From: Acholoe squamosa
Lineage: Eukaryota; Annelida; Polychaeta; Phyllodocida; Polynoidae
Direction: 5' to 3'
Length of the DNA stretch: 64,000 nucleotides
Assembly (NCBI GenBank): GCA_949317995.1
Contig: OX439036.1
Location: forward strand, 103,957,891 to 104,021,890
Notes under the pieces: generated by a model
What the model saw: only the letters and a program-made list of their open reading frames with translations
The model's database searches: none
What the model was told of the DNA's origin: nothing
In this document: one piece after another, positions 1-11,027 of the stretch
Layout: each line of letters begins with the position of its first letter
Position numbering within the stretch: position 1 is the first letter of the stretch
Made by a program: the position numbers and the translations under genes

Positions 1-703
1 TGTAAACATGAGATTCACAATTGTAAACATGAGATTTCAGGGTTATTTTATGGGTGATCTCTCTCCTTGTGTGCCATATTTACCAACTAACCTGTACCTG
101 CATAGACTCTGTGATTGGGTGGGAGCTCAATATATAAACATCAACACAGCAAAATATAAATAACAACACAGCAGTCACACAGATCGCAGGGTCTTGTACT
201 GTAAAAATCAAACCTGTCTGATATTGAGTTGCAGAGAGTCATCAGTGTGAAAGTCTGCAATATTTATATTAGGTCAACTTGATTTAGTAAACAAAAACAT
301 CTTTTGGCAACAAAACTGTGCCTGAGATTGTACACAAAGCCTTCCCCACATAAACAAAAAGCTCTCTCAATCTTCTATTTACACCTTGAAATAATAATAA
401 ATACCACTCTATAATCTGTGTTTGTGTCTGCTTTTTTTGAGAATAGCTCTGATTTTCAGCAAAAATCGCGTAGTGGAGCCTCACCTTAACAGTCGACCTA
501 GCGTTCCTCCTGTCTACTCACTTAATTACTAGTCTTTCCATCTACCTGCCTCTCACATACGTGTAAGGCCATGTGAATTATGACAACTTGGATTCTGGAT
601 ATTTGAGTGAATATTTTGGTCGGCAAGAGGCAAAAAAGAATAAAAGTGCCCAAATTAAGGCCAAAAATCCCAGCGGCTCATGTATGTCGGATTAAGGGAG
701 TAA
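1..703. other. AT-rich sequence, nothing recognised
   Basis: There is no convincing coding frame, RNA gene or repeat boundary in this stretch. The one open frame over 60 codons (minus strand, 284-484) has no recognisable domain. Confidence 0.6.
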
Positions 704-760
704 TACGGAGCCCCTAAAAGGACATACCAAAAGTGTTTTTTTTTCCAGAAAAAAATATTC

Positions 761-920
761 TTGCGGATACTGAACAATTCCTGCGGGTACTGAACAATTC
801 TTGCGGGTACTGAACAATTCCTGTGGGTACTGAACAATTCTTGCAGGTACTGAACAATTCCTGCGGCTACTGAACAATTCATGCGGATACTGAACAATTC
901 CTGCAGATACTGTATAATTC
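761..920 (+). repeat. 20-bp tandem array, 8 units (foldback left arm)
   Basis: There are eight consecutive units of exactly 20 bp, each like CTGCGGGTACTGAACAATTC, with one to three differences between units. Because 20 is not a multiple of 3, the open frames that run through it are artefacts. Confidence 0.9.
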
Positions 921-1090
921 AGCCCCTAATAGGACATATCAAAAATAATTTTTTTTTCTGAAAAAATTATTCTTGCGGGTACTGGGATATTCTTGTGGGT
1001 ACTGGGATATTTTTGCAGGTACTGGGATATTCTTGGGGGTACTGGGATATTCTTGCGGGTACTGGGATATTCTTACGGGTACTAAACAAT
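921..1090 (+). repeat. Internal second terminus plus 20-bp tandem array, 6 units
   Basis: A partial copy of the element terminus (AGCCCCTAATAGGACATATC) at 921-940 is followed by a T-run and then six 20-bp units like TCTTGCGGGTACTGGGATAT at 971-1090. This repeats the layout of the outer end (terminus, T-run, 20-bp array). It suggests a nested or duplicated arm with a different unit variant. Confidence 0.8.
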
Positions 1091-1839
1091 TCTTCAGGAT
1101 ACTTGCAGGTACAGAACTGTTCTCACAGGTGCACAAAGAATTCTTGTAGGTGCTACAATTATCCTTGTAGGTGCTAGAATTATGTATTCACCTGCCAGAA
1201 AAATCGTTCTTGTACCAGTCAGGATTGTTCCTGTATGTACAAGAATGTTCCTGTGCCCACATGAATTGTTCCTGTATCCACAAAAATCCTTTTTGCAGCC
1301 GCCAGAATATTTTCCCTACCTGCAATAATAGGTCCTGTACCCGCATGAATATTCCTGTATCTGCAAGAATTGTTCAGTGTCTGCAAGAATTGTTCAGTAT
1401 CCGCAATAATTGTCACACAGCAAAAATTATTTTCTTGATATAAGAAAGTGAGAAAAATAATCTTACCTGGCGGACAAAACTACCAGTTTTAGGAAAATAA
1501 AAAATCTCAAAACTAGTCGTATTGTCCATTAGGCAAGATTTTTTAAGATTGTAAGAAAATTATTTTTAGCAGTTCCGTTTCTGCAAGAATTGTTCAGTTT
1601 CCACAAGAATTTTTTTTCTGTAGAAATTTTATTTTTGGTATGTCCTATTAGGGGCTCCGTAGTAAAAGGTTTGACATATATGTTGGTCTCCATGGGCTTT
1701 TTCTTAAAAAAAAAACCCCTGAATGTTAAAAGATACCAGCGGCCAAAGGTAAAAAAACTTTTTTTTTATGAAATGCTCCCAAAAAAAAAAACACCCAGCA
1801 GTGGATCCATAATCCAAATTATCATAATGAAATGGCCTA

Positions 1840-1971
1840 AAGTGGGTATTCCACTGCCGTCGGTCGGCCGAGATTTTACTAATCCAACCGATTTTTTCTA
1901 TATTTTTGTATAATCAAAAATAATCGGATTAGCGAAATTTCGGCCGATCGAAGGCAGTGGAATACCCGCTT
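1840..1971. mobile_element. Hairpin MITE, ~132 bp
   Basis: AAGTGGGTATTCCACTGCC at the left end is matched by GGCAGTGGAATACCCGCTT at the right end, and the complementarity continues inward through CGGCCGA, ATTT and AATCG blocks to an AT-rich loop. There is no coding capacity. This is a typical foldback MITE with uncertain superfamily. Confidence 0.75.
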
Positions 1972-2736
1972 AAGTGTGTTTGTCCCTTTGGCCTTTCTTA
2001 AACATACCTAACTACTTCCCTCATACCCACCTACTTACCCTGTACATAACTACTTAATCCATACCTGCCTACTTCCCTCATACATTCAGACTGCTCCTTT
2101 TTCTGTCTCCCTCTTGTATGATCCAGGTATCAAACATGTGACCTATTATTCTAGCAATTGTGAATCAAAGTGAGATTGGGGTAGTTTTGGAGGAACCATA
2201 CGTGCCACATATTCCAGATCCTCATATATTTGATGCTGCATGGTATAAACCTATAAACTATTCTACTTATATAAGGTATTGATAACAGAAATGATAACAA
2301 AATTCTACCAGCTGCTTTTGATATAAGACACTGAAATGTGACATGGAACCATACGTGCCACATGGAAGCATACATGCCACACAATCTTTAATGCCTTCAA
2401 AATCTTTAATTCAAAATAGAGATGTCTATGACAGATTACCAGAATAAAGAGAAATTGGCTAGTATCATAAATCATAGATTTAATATTAATCTGGCCTGTT
2501 AATGTAGGGTAAACCCTGCTCCTAAAAATAAGGCTATTTGGACCAAAATCCCATAGGATTCAATGCTATATAATTGATTTGAAGATGAAATTGGCAATTA
2601 TTGATATAAGTATTCCCAATTTTCAGGCTAGGCCCCTTTATGTATTAGTTTTGCTCATACAAACTTTTGAAACTATCCAAGCATTTTTATTTTTTCAATG
2701 AATTCGATCTCTGTGACCCCAGTTCGGTGCAATTGA

Positions 2737-2738
<2 letters not shown>
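1972..2738. other. No gene seen
   Basis: This is AT-rich sequence with only short-range similarity, such as CCATACGTGCCACAT at 2197-2211 and again near 2347. There is no supported feature. Confidence 0.5.

Positions 2739-2806
<68 letters not shown>
2739..2806. repeat. (AT)n microsatellite
   Basis: An uninterrupted AT dinucleotide run of about 34 units. Confidence 0.98.
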
Positions 2807-2809
<3 letters not shown>

Positions 2810-3510
2810 ATATCCTGCACTTGTTCCCCCCTGATGTTCAGTGCCCAAATCACCCCCCCTTTTCTTTTTTTAGAAAATCCTGCATCCACCCCTAATGTAT
2901 GCGACTAGGAGAGATAATCATAAGCACTTATTCTGAAATACAGGTGTTTGCTGCATCATAGGGTGATGGCTTGCAGACAAACAACGACCATATCTAGTTA
3001 CATGAATACAATCAAACCACGATTAGAATTTGATCGAAATGATTGACACATGCTTCTAAACAATTAGATATTGGAACAATACATATTTCTCTTCTGTTCT
3101 TAATTCATTTTGAGGAATTCAGCAGAATATGATATATTGTAATATCTTTGAAATGAATTGAGTCATTTATACTCTCACCATTCTAACACTTGGGCCAGTG
3201 AGTTTGTCAAATATTTTAGTCAAATAAAGCACAGATTACTAGCACACTAGAAATCACTTTTTGCCCTCTATTTATTGGGTACAGCCATATCATATGTCAT
3301 GGGATTTCTACTCAAGGTGTAGGTACATGAACATATATGTAGGCAATGCTTGCCCTCAGCTTACCACCCTGTAACATCCAGGGGTTCTCTATCTACAATT
3401 TGCACTGAAGGCTGAATACTCTGATAGGGCAAAGATAACCGCTAGGGCAGTTATAGGGCAATTAATGACTCAACACTATAAACGTCAGAACCATGTGTAG
3501 AGTGTGTTTG
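2807..3510. other. No gene seen
   Basis: Noncoding AT-rich sequence with no long open frame or recognisable repeat terminus. Confidence 0.5.
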
Positions 3511-4275
3511 GGTACTGAACAAGTAACCAATGGATAATTCATGACGAGTGTGTGTTAGTGAAGGCTAATGACACGAGGCCGTAGGCCGTGTGTTATTAGC
3601 CTTTGCTAACACACACAAGTCATGAATTATCCATTGACTACAAGTTTATTTTATACCACAAAACCAATAAATAACCAATAGAATACCAATAAATTCAAGT
3701 TGAAAACAAAAATTATTCCCCCTCCCTGGGACTCGAAGCCAGCCATAGTGTATGTACAGGTACACACCTCCTCGCCTGGCAGTGGACAGCGACAGTGCCC
3801 ATCTCGGCTAGGCTTGGCAGCGGCACACGGCGAAAAATAGTGTACATACACCTCCTCGCCCGGCAGCGGACAGCGACAGCGCACATGGCGAAAAGAGATG
3901 CGCCCGGACCGGGGCTCGCCTTGGCAGCGGCACACGGCGAAAAATAGTGTACATACACCTCGTCGCCCAGCAGCGGACAGCTAAAGTGCACATGGCTTTG
4001 TATCATATCCAGACGTGGTTCGAACTGAGCATTTCTCGTCAGTCCCTGTGGCACACTGCATAGGGAGTTGGACTAAGGACCTGAGATTGCAGGTTTGACC
4101 CCTACCATGGCAATGAAATATTCTGTTGGTTTTGACATATAACACGGGGTGCGGGTTATCAATGGATAACCGCACGCCTTCCAAGAGTCATGCTACAGCA
4201 TTAATGCTGTGCAATATCGACAGATATGTGGAATAGCCACAAAAAAGCACTGTGTAACCCAGAAATCGTGGTATA
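3511..4275. mobile_element. Dispersed 0.75-kb repeat R1 (copy 1) with tRNA-like boxes
   Basis: This repeat shares its start (GTACTGAACAAGT), the block AATAAATTCAAGTTGAAAA, the block CTCGTCAGTCCCTGTGG and the end (CCCAGAAATCGTG) with 17511-18223. The first ~110 bases form a near-perfect palindrome (3528-3636, arms CAATGGATAATTCATGAC / CATGAATTATCCATTG). Near the right end, GCATAGGGAGTTGG followed by GGTTTGACCCC (4092-4102) resembles RNA polymerase III A and B boxes. On the minus strand GGCTTCGAGTCCC (around 3727-3739) is a second B-box-like sequence. A tRNA-derived composite repeat is likely. The GCAGCGGCACACGG tract at 3800-3960 is internally repeated. Confidence 0.65.
3528..3636. repeat. Palindrome at the head of repeat R1
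   Basis: Inverted arms enclose a short centre (GAGGCCGTAGGCC). The arms include CAATGGATAATTCATGAC, TGTGTGTTAG and GGCTAATGACACG and their complements, with a few mismatches. Confidence 0.75.
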
Positions 4276-5163
4276 ACTAGGGATAATGCACCTGCATGCT
4301 AAAGAGGCCAAACCCATTATAGGTGCAGTGCTTACAGGCCTAAAGCATAATTAATGTCACTGGTGGCTTGCAGTGGCAAGATATTTCTTACCTGAAATAT
4401 AAACATATCTATACTTGATACATCAATGTTTGTGATTGCTGATTCTTTTCCTTATCACAACTAGGCTAAACCATTAATACTAGCATCCCTCTACAGAATG
4501 CAGATGCCACTGCATGAATAGGCTCAAGGTTTGGGTTTCTACATTACAAACGTTTATATTAAACAAGCAGATATGCTCCAATTACATTGATAAAACAAAT
4601 TGCATATCTATATTATAGAACTGCAAATGGCCAAGTTCTAGTCTGTACAGGATATTTCCTTACATTTTACTGAAGGCAAGTTACCAATTGTAAATAGTAA
4701 TAAGGTGTGTCTATTAGTTGATGAGAAAGGTGGCTAAGCATTCTTGATATGTGTTTCTCCCACAACTCTAATCACCTTCCCCTCTGCTCACTGAGTGGGG
4801 AACCTCTAAACAGAGTGTGTAATAAGCTTCAATGTGGCCATGCTGTACTGGCTGATTCTAATTATAGTCTGCTTCTTTGGGCAAACGGGTTTGTGCAGTG
4901 CTCTGACCTAGAAAGATGCACATATAGGGCAAGTAGACCATGAATTGGTTTTTCACCCAAATTCTGGTTCACAATTGTACATGGTTGACTGAGGCTATAT
5001 GTGTTAAGTTGAGACTGGTTTCATCACTTAATTGAGATGCCTTAACTAAATACAATTAAATGAGAATAGATTGTTTGGTTAATGAATTACAATTAAGTCA
5101 GGGAAGTAATGGCCTGATTCAAGGAATTCAAGGAATAGATTGTGGCAGGGAATCGGTAACAAA
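4276..5163. other. No gene seen
   Basis: Noncoding. The short open frames at 4749-4943 and 5060-5266 have no recognisable domain. The second runs into the tandem duplication that follows. Confidence 0.45.
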
Positions 5164-5530
5164 TGGTTTGTTTCATCCTTCAATGCCCGAGGACTTAGGT
5201 CTGTGTGGTTTCAGCTCTCTCTTTGGAGAGTGTAGCCTAGCCTTGGCCATGCACGAGTACCTGTAGTCCAACTATCACACAATGCTAAATATAGCTGAAG
5301 ATATATTTAGAAAGGCATAACCCAGTTTCCTACTCTGGGTCAAAAAATGGTTTCTTTCATCCTTCAATGCCCGAGGACTTAGGTCTGTGTGGTTTCAGCT
5401 CTCTCTTTGGCGAGTGTAGCCTAGCCTTGGCCATGCACCAGTTCCTGTAGTCCAACTATCACACAATGCTAAATATAGCTGAAGATATATTTAGAAAGGC
5501 ATAACCCAGTTTCCTACTCTGGGTCAAAGA
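5164..5530 (+). repeat. 184-bp tandem duplication
   Basis: The block starting TGGTTTgTTTCATCCTTCAA at 5164 is repeated from 5348 almost base for base, through AACCCAGTTTCCTACTCTGG, with only a handful of differences. This points to a recent local duplication. Confidence 0.9.
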
Positions 5531-5960
5531 CAGACAGAGGGAGGGAGGGGTATTAGGGGGAGGGAGTTTTGGAAATAGGGTGGGATGTACCAAAACATGA
5601 AGCAATCCTATTGAGGGGGAAAGGGAGGGAGGCAGGGAGGGAGGGAGGGAGGGAGGGGAGGAGGGAGGGAGGGAGGCAGGAGGGAGGGAGGGAGGAGGGA
5701 GGGAGGGAGGAAAGAAGGAAAGAAGGAAGGAATAAAGGGATGGGAAGGAAGAAAGGAAGGAAGGGAAGGGAAAAAGGAAGGAAAGAAGGATGAAAAGAAG
5801 GATGGAAGGAAGGAAGAACAGAAGGGCAGGGAGAAAGGAGGGAAAGAGGGAATGAAGGAAGGAAGGAAGGGATTGAGTGATATAGAAAAAAGGGTAGAAA
5901 GGAGTGGAAGATGGGAGGAATAATGGAAGGAGGAATGTAGGGGGGGGGGTAAAGTTTAGG
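5531..5960 (+). repeat. Polypurine (GGGA/GGAA)n tract
   Basis: Over 400 bases of nearly pure purine on the plus strand, made of GGGA, GGAA and AGGA units. The Pro/Ser-rich minus-strand frames are shadows of this composition. Confidence 0.9.
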
Positions 5961-6135
5961 AGGGAAGGGTGGGAACGGAGGAAGAGGCAAACAAGCTCAC
6001 AAGTATGAAATTTTGATAAGTAATAATGGAGGATTGGCATGATTACAGATGCATATATGAAGAAGGTTTGAAATAAGAGCATATGGAGTAAAGGTAAGTT
6101 ACCTTTACTGTCTGACTCATTCGCCGATGGGGTCC

Positions 6136-6346
6136 TTTTAAGGGCCGCTGATGCAGGAGTGCATCAAACCGATTGGTCGTCATGATGCACCAACTTAATT
6201 GAAGCATCATGACATCCCCGGGTGTGTATCAACCCCATAGGATTGGTATAGCGCATGATTGTAGCCCTGGCGAGTCACTTGCCAGGGCTGCATTATGACG
6301 ACCAATAGGCATTATCAGCCCTTAACCCTTTAAGGGCAGAGCAAAA
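6136..6346. mobile_element. GATGCA-rich palindrome family, copy 1
   Basis: It begins TTTTAAGGGCCGCTGATGCA and ends CAGCCCTTAACCCTTTAAGG, so its ends are inverted. Inside are paired CATGATGCACCAA, GCCCTGGCgAG/CTtGCCAGGGC and ATGACGACCAAT motifs. Related blocks occur near 7285-7400, 9548-10110, 11125-11215, 54595-54745, 56700-56780 and 60555-60716. No coding frame is present. Confidence 0.65.
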
Positions 6347-6441
6347 ATGGTTGCCCTGGCCATGAGGACGACCTCTGAAAAAAGTAAAGTTCCTAGAGGA
6401 CGAGCCTATTTTCAATTCCTATACAAATCCTATATAATGGG

Positions 6442-6540
6442 CATCGACTATAGTCGACGCTAGGCCTACCATGGTGTCGACTATAGTTGATGCTAGGCCT
6501 ACTATGGTGTAGACTATAGTCGATGCTAGCCCTCAATGGG
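6442..6540 (+). repeat. 33-bp tandem repeat, 3 units, palindromic core
   Basis: Three 33-bp units each carry a CGACTATAGTCG-type palindrome followed by ATGCTAGGCCTACTATGG. Confidence 0.85.
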
Positions 6541-6623
6541 TTGAGATGCCTTAACTTCTCTTTGATGAATTTTAAAAATTTCAAAAAGACACAACTATAA
6601 ACCCTTCCCCCCAATGAACCCCT

Positions 6624-6776
6624 TAGGGGCGTAGGAAGCAAATTCTTATTTGGGAGGGGGGCGGGGTCTCGGTTGGGGTGGGGACTGCTATATTTTTATA
6701 TAGGCTTATATAGGGAACCTCCTCATTATTGGGGGGGGGGCGGGCCCCCCTTGCCAGCCCCTTTTCTACGCCCCTG
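6624..6776. mobile_element. Small hAT-like MITE
   Basis: The ends AGGGGCGTAGGAA (6625-6637) and TTTTCTACGCCCCT (6762-6775) are inverted, and the interior is G/C-run rich. Ends of the AGGGGCGTAG type are common on hAT-family MITEs. No clean 8-bp target duplication was found. Confidence 0.55.
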
Positions 6777-7788
6777 GCCCTATCCTGTCCTGATGTGGTT
6801 GGTTAGAAGAGGTGGGTGAGGTCTAACTATCATCCTCGCGTATTGGTCGCCGCGCTTTATAGGCGGGGTGTTTGGACACTTCACGTAATCCAAGCGGTTT
6901 TCCTTTTACCTCTTTCAACTCGACCTTCTAGCATTTCCATGGCAAGAGTCACCCCCATCTCCCACGACTTCTTTAAACAAAGCTATGCAGATCTGGGACA
7001 GGCTTTGGGACTGTTCTGTAGTAGTTTTTCCTTTCCACCCCCAACTTTTGCTGAAGGAGTGATGCTAGTAGTAGGCACACTATTGGGCACCATAGTCGAA
7101 GATATTATTGACCAGCATTTTGCTGTGAAACGTTGAGTACACTATCTATCTTAACGAAAGTAATAATTTGTTCTAAACTACAGGCAAGAAGGCACCGCCC
7201 CCTTCCTCATCTAATAAATCCGCGACAATTTGAAGTTGTCCCCATCGAAAAAGTATGAATACGTATATCACTTGTTCTAACCCTTTAGAAAGGCCCCAAA
7301 GGTGCATCATGCTCATTGATTTATCATGACAGCCCTATAGGAGTGTATCAACCCCATAGGGTCGGCATGATACATTTATGAAAGTAGACCTGCTGAGTGG
7401 TAACTGAATCTAACATCATGCAGGCAATGAAAAGATAAGAAACCAGTAAATTTGATAAATTCTTACTGCTTCTTCAAAGAAAAATTAAAAAAAAAATAAA
7501 TGCAAAAAAGAGCTTAATATGTTAAAGTGAACCGCCTTACCTGTCATTGTTACAGTTCCAGTGCAGCTTCAAGTTTAAGGTAAGGCTGGGATCGAAGAGT
7601 TCTCCAGGGGTAGGTGAGGTACTGGAGACCCCCACCCCTCCATCCACCTTTATTACATTAAGCCTTCACGCTCTTTGATTTCTACCCCACCACTACAGAC
7701 CATCCCAGCATGATAGAGCATGATGGAGTTTGCAGTAAAGAGAAATGGAGATAGAGGGGGAATGGGGGAGAGGAAGAAAGACAGAAGA

Positions 7789-7791
<3 letters not shown>
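6777..7791. other. No confident gene; one 106-codon frame
   Basis: The plus frame 6816-7136 is open for 106 codons, contains two hydrophobic patches and ends ...DQHFAVKR. It has no recognisable family, and the sequence after it is another GATGCA-family fragment (about 7285-7400). I do not call it a gene. Confidence 0.35.
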
Positions 7792-7857
<66 letters not shown>

Positions 7858-7869
7858 AGAGAGAGAGAG
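7792..7869 (+). repeat. (GA)n microsatellite
   Basis: A run of GA dinucleotides with two A-containing interruptions near the right end. It produces the artefactual RE-repeat frame. Confidence 0.97.
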
Positions 7870-9309
7870 CAACTCTTTAGGTTTACTTGGTCACATGCTC
7901 AAAATTGCCATAAAGGTTTGCTATTCTCAACTGTAATCGCCTCATATACTAATGGCTGCCTATACAATGACACCTCGCATGTAAGGCGTACCTTGCCCCA
8001 AACGATATAATATAGTGGGGACTTTAGGACTAGGTTATAACCTGAAAATATCGGCCTATTGGCCACTAGCTGGTCTGGAGCTGGTTCCTGCGACCCACAC
8101 TGATAAGGTGGGACCAGCATGTCCCTGGAAGTGGGTCTTAACCAGGGACAAGGTACCCATCATGGTATGTCTTATCAGTGGGGTTTTAGCTCAACCAGCG
8201 AAATTCAAGATGATGGCTCCACTAGGCCACCATACTGAGTCCTATAAGGCGCACACCAAACTCTGCACATCATATAAGGCGCACTCGCCGTCCCTCCCTG
8301 CCTATAAGACACGCCTTGTATCTGGGATAGTGCATGCTTAATACCTGGTTATCAAGATCCCATCTGCATTCTACTAAAACCTATTAAACTGAACTCAAAG
8401 TCACCCTTTTTGGTTGCGTGGGTCGATAGCTCTCGCAAAAGTCACCTGATGGCTGTTCAATAGGTGGAATTTAGGCGAGTAGCACGCTACTCTAGGTGTG
8501 CACCACCTGGTGCCTGATGAACTCTGGAGGCTGTTGCACCATTCAATTTGTAACCGCCATATTAGACTGAAAAGCCAATAGCCACATGTGTACTGCATAA
8601 AAAAGTACATTACAGTGTGACTCTCATTTTAGTGCTCTTGTTTTGAGTAGCTATCATCTTTATTGAAAGGTACTTGTACCTGACTGACATGAGCACTTCT
8701 GTGCAACATGAAAAAAAAGTCAGGACCGAAAAGTGAGTCACTACTGCAGGTGAGGCACATCTTAGGCAAACTACGGTTTCCTCTATGTGCAACACCCTCC
8801 AGGTGTTACTCTAGAAAAAGATGTCTGAGTAATAGCACATGATTGTGTAGCTATTTATAGGTGCCGAGAGTAACAGGAAGAATGACTAAGACATTGTTTA
8901 AGGTTGTTTTTTTAATAAACAAATTCGTGTTATTACTGAAAGAAGGCCGGCCTTTACAGTCACATCTGGGTTGAATCATTGCTTTGTATATAGTAATAAA
9001 GTAGGTCATGTTTCACTCTGGAAAATCTGGAAAAGACCGGTTTTGGGGAGAAACGCCTAGGTAACATGAATAAAGGCACATGTATCAGAGAAGGTGTGCA
9101 GCTCTTGATTTAATATATTATTTGCTTGTTCAATAAGTTGTAATTGAAGTTAAGTAAAATAAATAAAATAATATATTTGGTTTGTATTAGTGCTGTACTG
9201 GAAGCAGCATTGTCACTGATAATTATAGCAAAAAACTAAACATAACTCTTTCCAGCTTGAAGGAAGGTTTGTTGAGAGGTGCTGAACTCGAGACAGGGTA
9301 TATTCCGAG
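7870..9309. other. No gene seen; TATAAGGCGCAC motifs
   Basis: At 8245-8320 there are three spaced TATAAGGCGCAC / TATAAGACACGCC motifs, related to the arrays at 56828-57072 and 59684-59905. The remaining open frames are short and unrecognised. Confidence 0.45.
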
Positions 9310-9434
9310 AGGACCGCAGTGAATCGTTGGGATCATCTCATTGGCTAATAAATAATCCTGCTAAGTCCGTATACGGATTTAGCAGGTTTAATTATTAGCC
9401 AATGAGAGAACCCCAATCTATTCTCTGCGGTCCT
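9310..9434. mobile_element. Hairpin MITE, 125 bp
   Basis: A near-complete palindrome centred on CCGTATACGG (9367-9376). The arms include AGGACCGCAG/CTGCGGTCCT, CTCATTGGCTAATAA/TTATTAGCCAATGAG and CCTGCTAA/TTTAGCAGG. There are no tandem units and no frame. Confidence 0.85.
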
Positions 9435-9547
9435 TTGGGGGCCATCTGGTACCCATCCGATAGGTCTTATCAGTAGAACTCGCTGGCACCAAGCTCCAGC
9501 AATGGACGCGCCCATGTGACAACCTGCTAACTCGGAATACAGGCAGC

Positions 9548-10110
9548 CACACTGTAGATAGTAAAACCTTTAAAGGCTGTTGGTGCATGATGCTCATGAT
9601 GCACCTGAAGGTGTTAGTGCATCATTTCCAGCGGTCTTCATGAGCCAGTCACGAAGACAGCCTAGTTCTTGTCTTGCCACACTCCAGTTAATAGCCAAGC
9701 TGAGAAATACTTGGCCCTTCAACACTTTAAGGGCTGCTGATGCAGGAGTGCATCATACATACCCAATGGATGATGCACCAATGAAGTGCCGACGAGACTT
9801 CAGCACTTCATTGGTGCATCATCATGATCCTCTGGGGGAATATCAGCCTTGAATGTGTCAGCATGATGCATGAATGCTGCATTCATGTATCATGACGACG
9901 AATGGGCATGATGCATTGATATATTAGCGGCACCTAAAGGGTTAAAGACCGATGTAGCATTAATGCAGCATGCCCATTACGTCGTCATGATACATGAATG
10001 CAGCCCTGACAAGTTACAGTACCGGATTGATACACTCCGACAGGATCTTCATGATACTCCAATTGGACATGATGCACTCCTGCATCAGCGGCCCTTGCAT
10101 TCATGAATGA
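9548..10110. mobile_element. GATGCA-rich palindrome family, two or more nested copies
   Basis: Several head/tail motifs of the family occur here: CTTTAAGGGCTGCTGATGCA at 9725, TAGCGGCACCTAAAGGGTTAA at about 9924, repeated CACTTCATTGGTGCATCATC, and CTCCTGCATCAGCGGCCCTT at about 10077. The arrangement looks like overlapping insertions of the same hairpin element. Confidence 0.6.
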
Positions 10111-10485
10111 GGATAAATCTAGGGTTTTGAACACTCATAAAGGGTGTCAATCATGTAGACCTCTAGTAAGGTAATTAGAAATGTTATCTCAAGTTGAACA
10201 CTGAAGCTTCACAGGCTTAACAAAGGAACCCCGTAATAGTAGTCATGATGAATGTTACTCACCAGGTCTGCATTCATGCATCATGCAGAACCTACCAAAT
10301 CACTAACAATCACCCAAAGAAAACCCACAAAAAAACATCAAAGCAACCCCAAAAGTTAGGCTGTGGCTTAGACATAGATGTGACTTATAGGCGGGGTTTT
10401 CTGGTAGGAAGCAGGGACAACGTGACTCTAGACATGTGTGTATCAGCATCAGGACGCCCTCTGAATACACTTATCATAGCACCTG

Positions 10486-10528
10486 TTTGTGTTTGTGTGT
10501 GTGTGTGTGTGTGTGGGGGGGGGGGGGG
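10486..10528 (+). repeat. (GT)n followed by poly-G
   Basis: About 14 GT units run into a G homopolymer of 14. Confidence 0.95.
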
Positions 10529-10548
10529 TCCAGCAGGGCGTAGGCATA

Positions 10549-10879
10549 CCGTAAATCCACGCATGTAAGATGCGGCTTATACATGAGCATTAGCTGCATC
10601 CTGTGGAATTTATATTGAGAAGGTTTGAAATATTCCCAAAAACCTCATTTTTTTAAACTTTAAGTTAGAGACTATGTGAACAAAGTATATCATTAGGAGA
10701 CTTGTACGATTTAGTTCAACTCCCGGTGTGTATTAGGTCTATACACGAGGGTTTTACACTATGGAACAATACTAAATACTAAAATGACCAAATTTGACTC
10801 GAGGTGTGTCTTGTTGAATTTAGCCTAGATCAGCACGCATCTAATACGTGAGGGGTGTCTTATGCACGAGGATTTACGG
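10549..10879. mobile_element. TIR element with CCGTAAATCC ends
   Basis: The left end CCGTAAATCCACG...AAGATG is matched by a right end whose complement reads CCGTAAATCCTCG...AAGACACC. Between the ends are ~330 bases with further TATACACGAGG / TTATGCACGAGG motifs. These resemble the TATAAGCCGCACC arrays elsewhere in the window, so those arrays may be the subterminal repeats of the same transposon family. A pogo/Tigger-like origin is possible but unproven. Confidence 0.55.
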
Positions 10880-10949
10880 CAAGGTTGGGGGGGGGGGGGT
10901 TAGCAGACTAAGAGACATGTAATTAAAAGAGGACCTGATTTTTCTCACA

Positions 10950-10953
<4 letters not shown>

Positions 10954-11026
<73 letters not shown>
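10954..11026. repeat. (TA)n microsatellite
   Basis: About 36 uninterrupted TA units. Confidence 0.98.

Positions 11027-11027
<1 letters not shown>

Larger units (their letters stand above)
704..1661. mobile_element. Foldback-type transposon, copy A
   Basis: Both ends carry the inverted terminal sequence TACGGAGCCCCTA, reading inward as GGACATACCAAAA at 704-733 and in mirror image at 1632-1661. Between them, the left arm holds tandem 20-bp units (tgCGGGTACTGaacAATTC type) and the right arm holds degenerate copies of the same unit in reverse complement, so the whole element is a large imperfect palindrome. A GTAA direct repeat flanks it (700-703 and 1662-1665), compatible with a target duplication. 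Long inverted repeats built from short tandem units are the hallmark of Foldback/TU-like elements. No transposase frame is visible, so it is non-autonomous. A second copy lies at 54980-55662. Confidence 0.75.

Noticed and set aside
761-1090. CRISPR-like regular repeats
   Set aside because: The 20-bp units are contiguous with no spacers and lie in an animal transposon arm.
655-1443. ORFs across the 20-bp arrays
   Set aside because: The 20-bp unit is not a multiple of three, so the frames cycle; the DNA repeat explains them fully.
5459-6082. Pro/Ser/Phe-rich minus-strand ORFs of 145 and 207 codons
   Set aside because: Composition shadow of the GGGA/GGAA polypurine tract.
6816-7136. 106-codon ORF as a host gene
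   Set aside because: No recognisable family, no splice context, and it is surrounded by MITE fragments.
7720-8010. Plus-strand ORF with an Arg-Glu repeat
   Set aside because: It is the translation of a (GA)n microsatellite.
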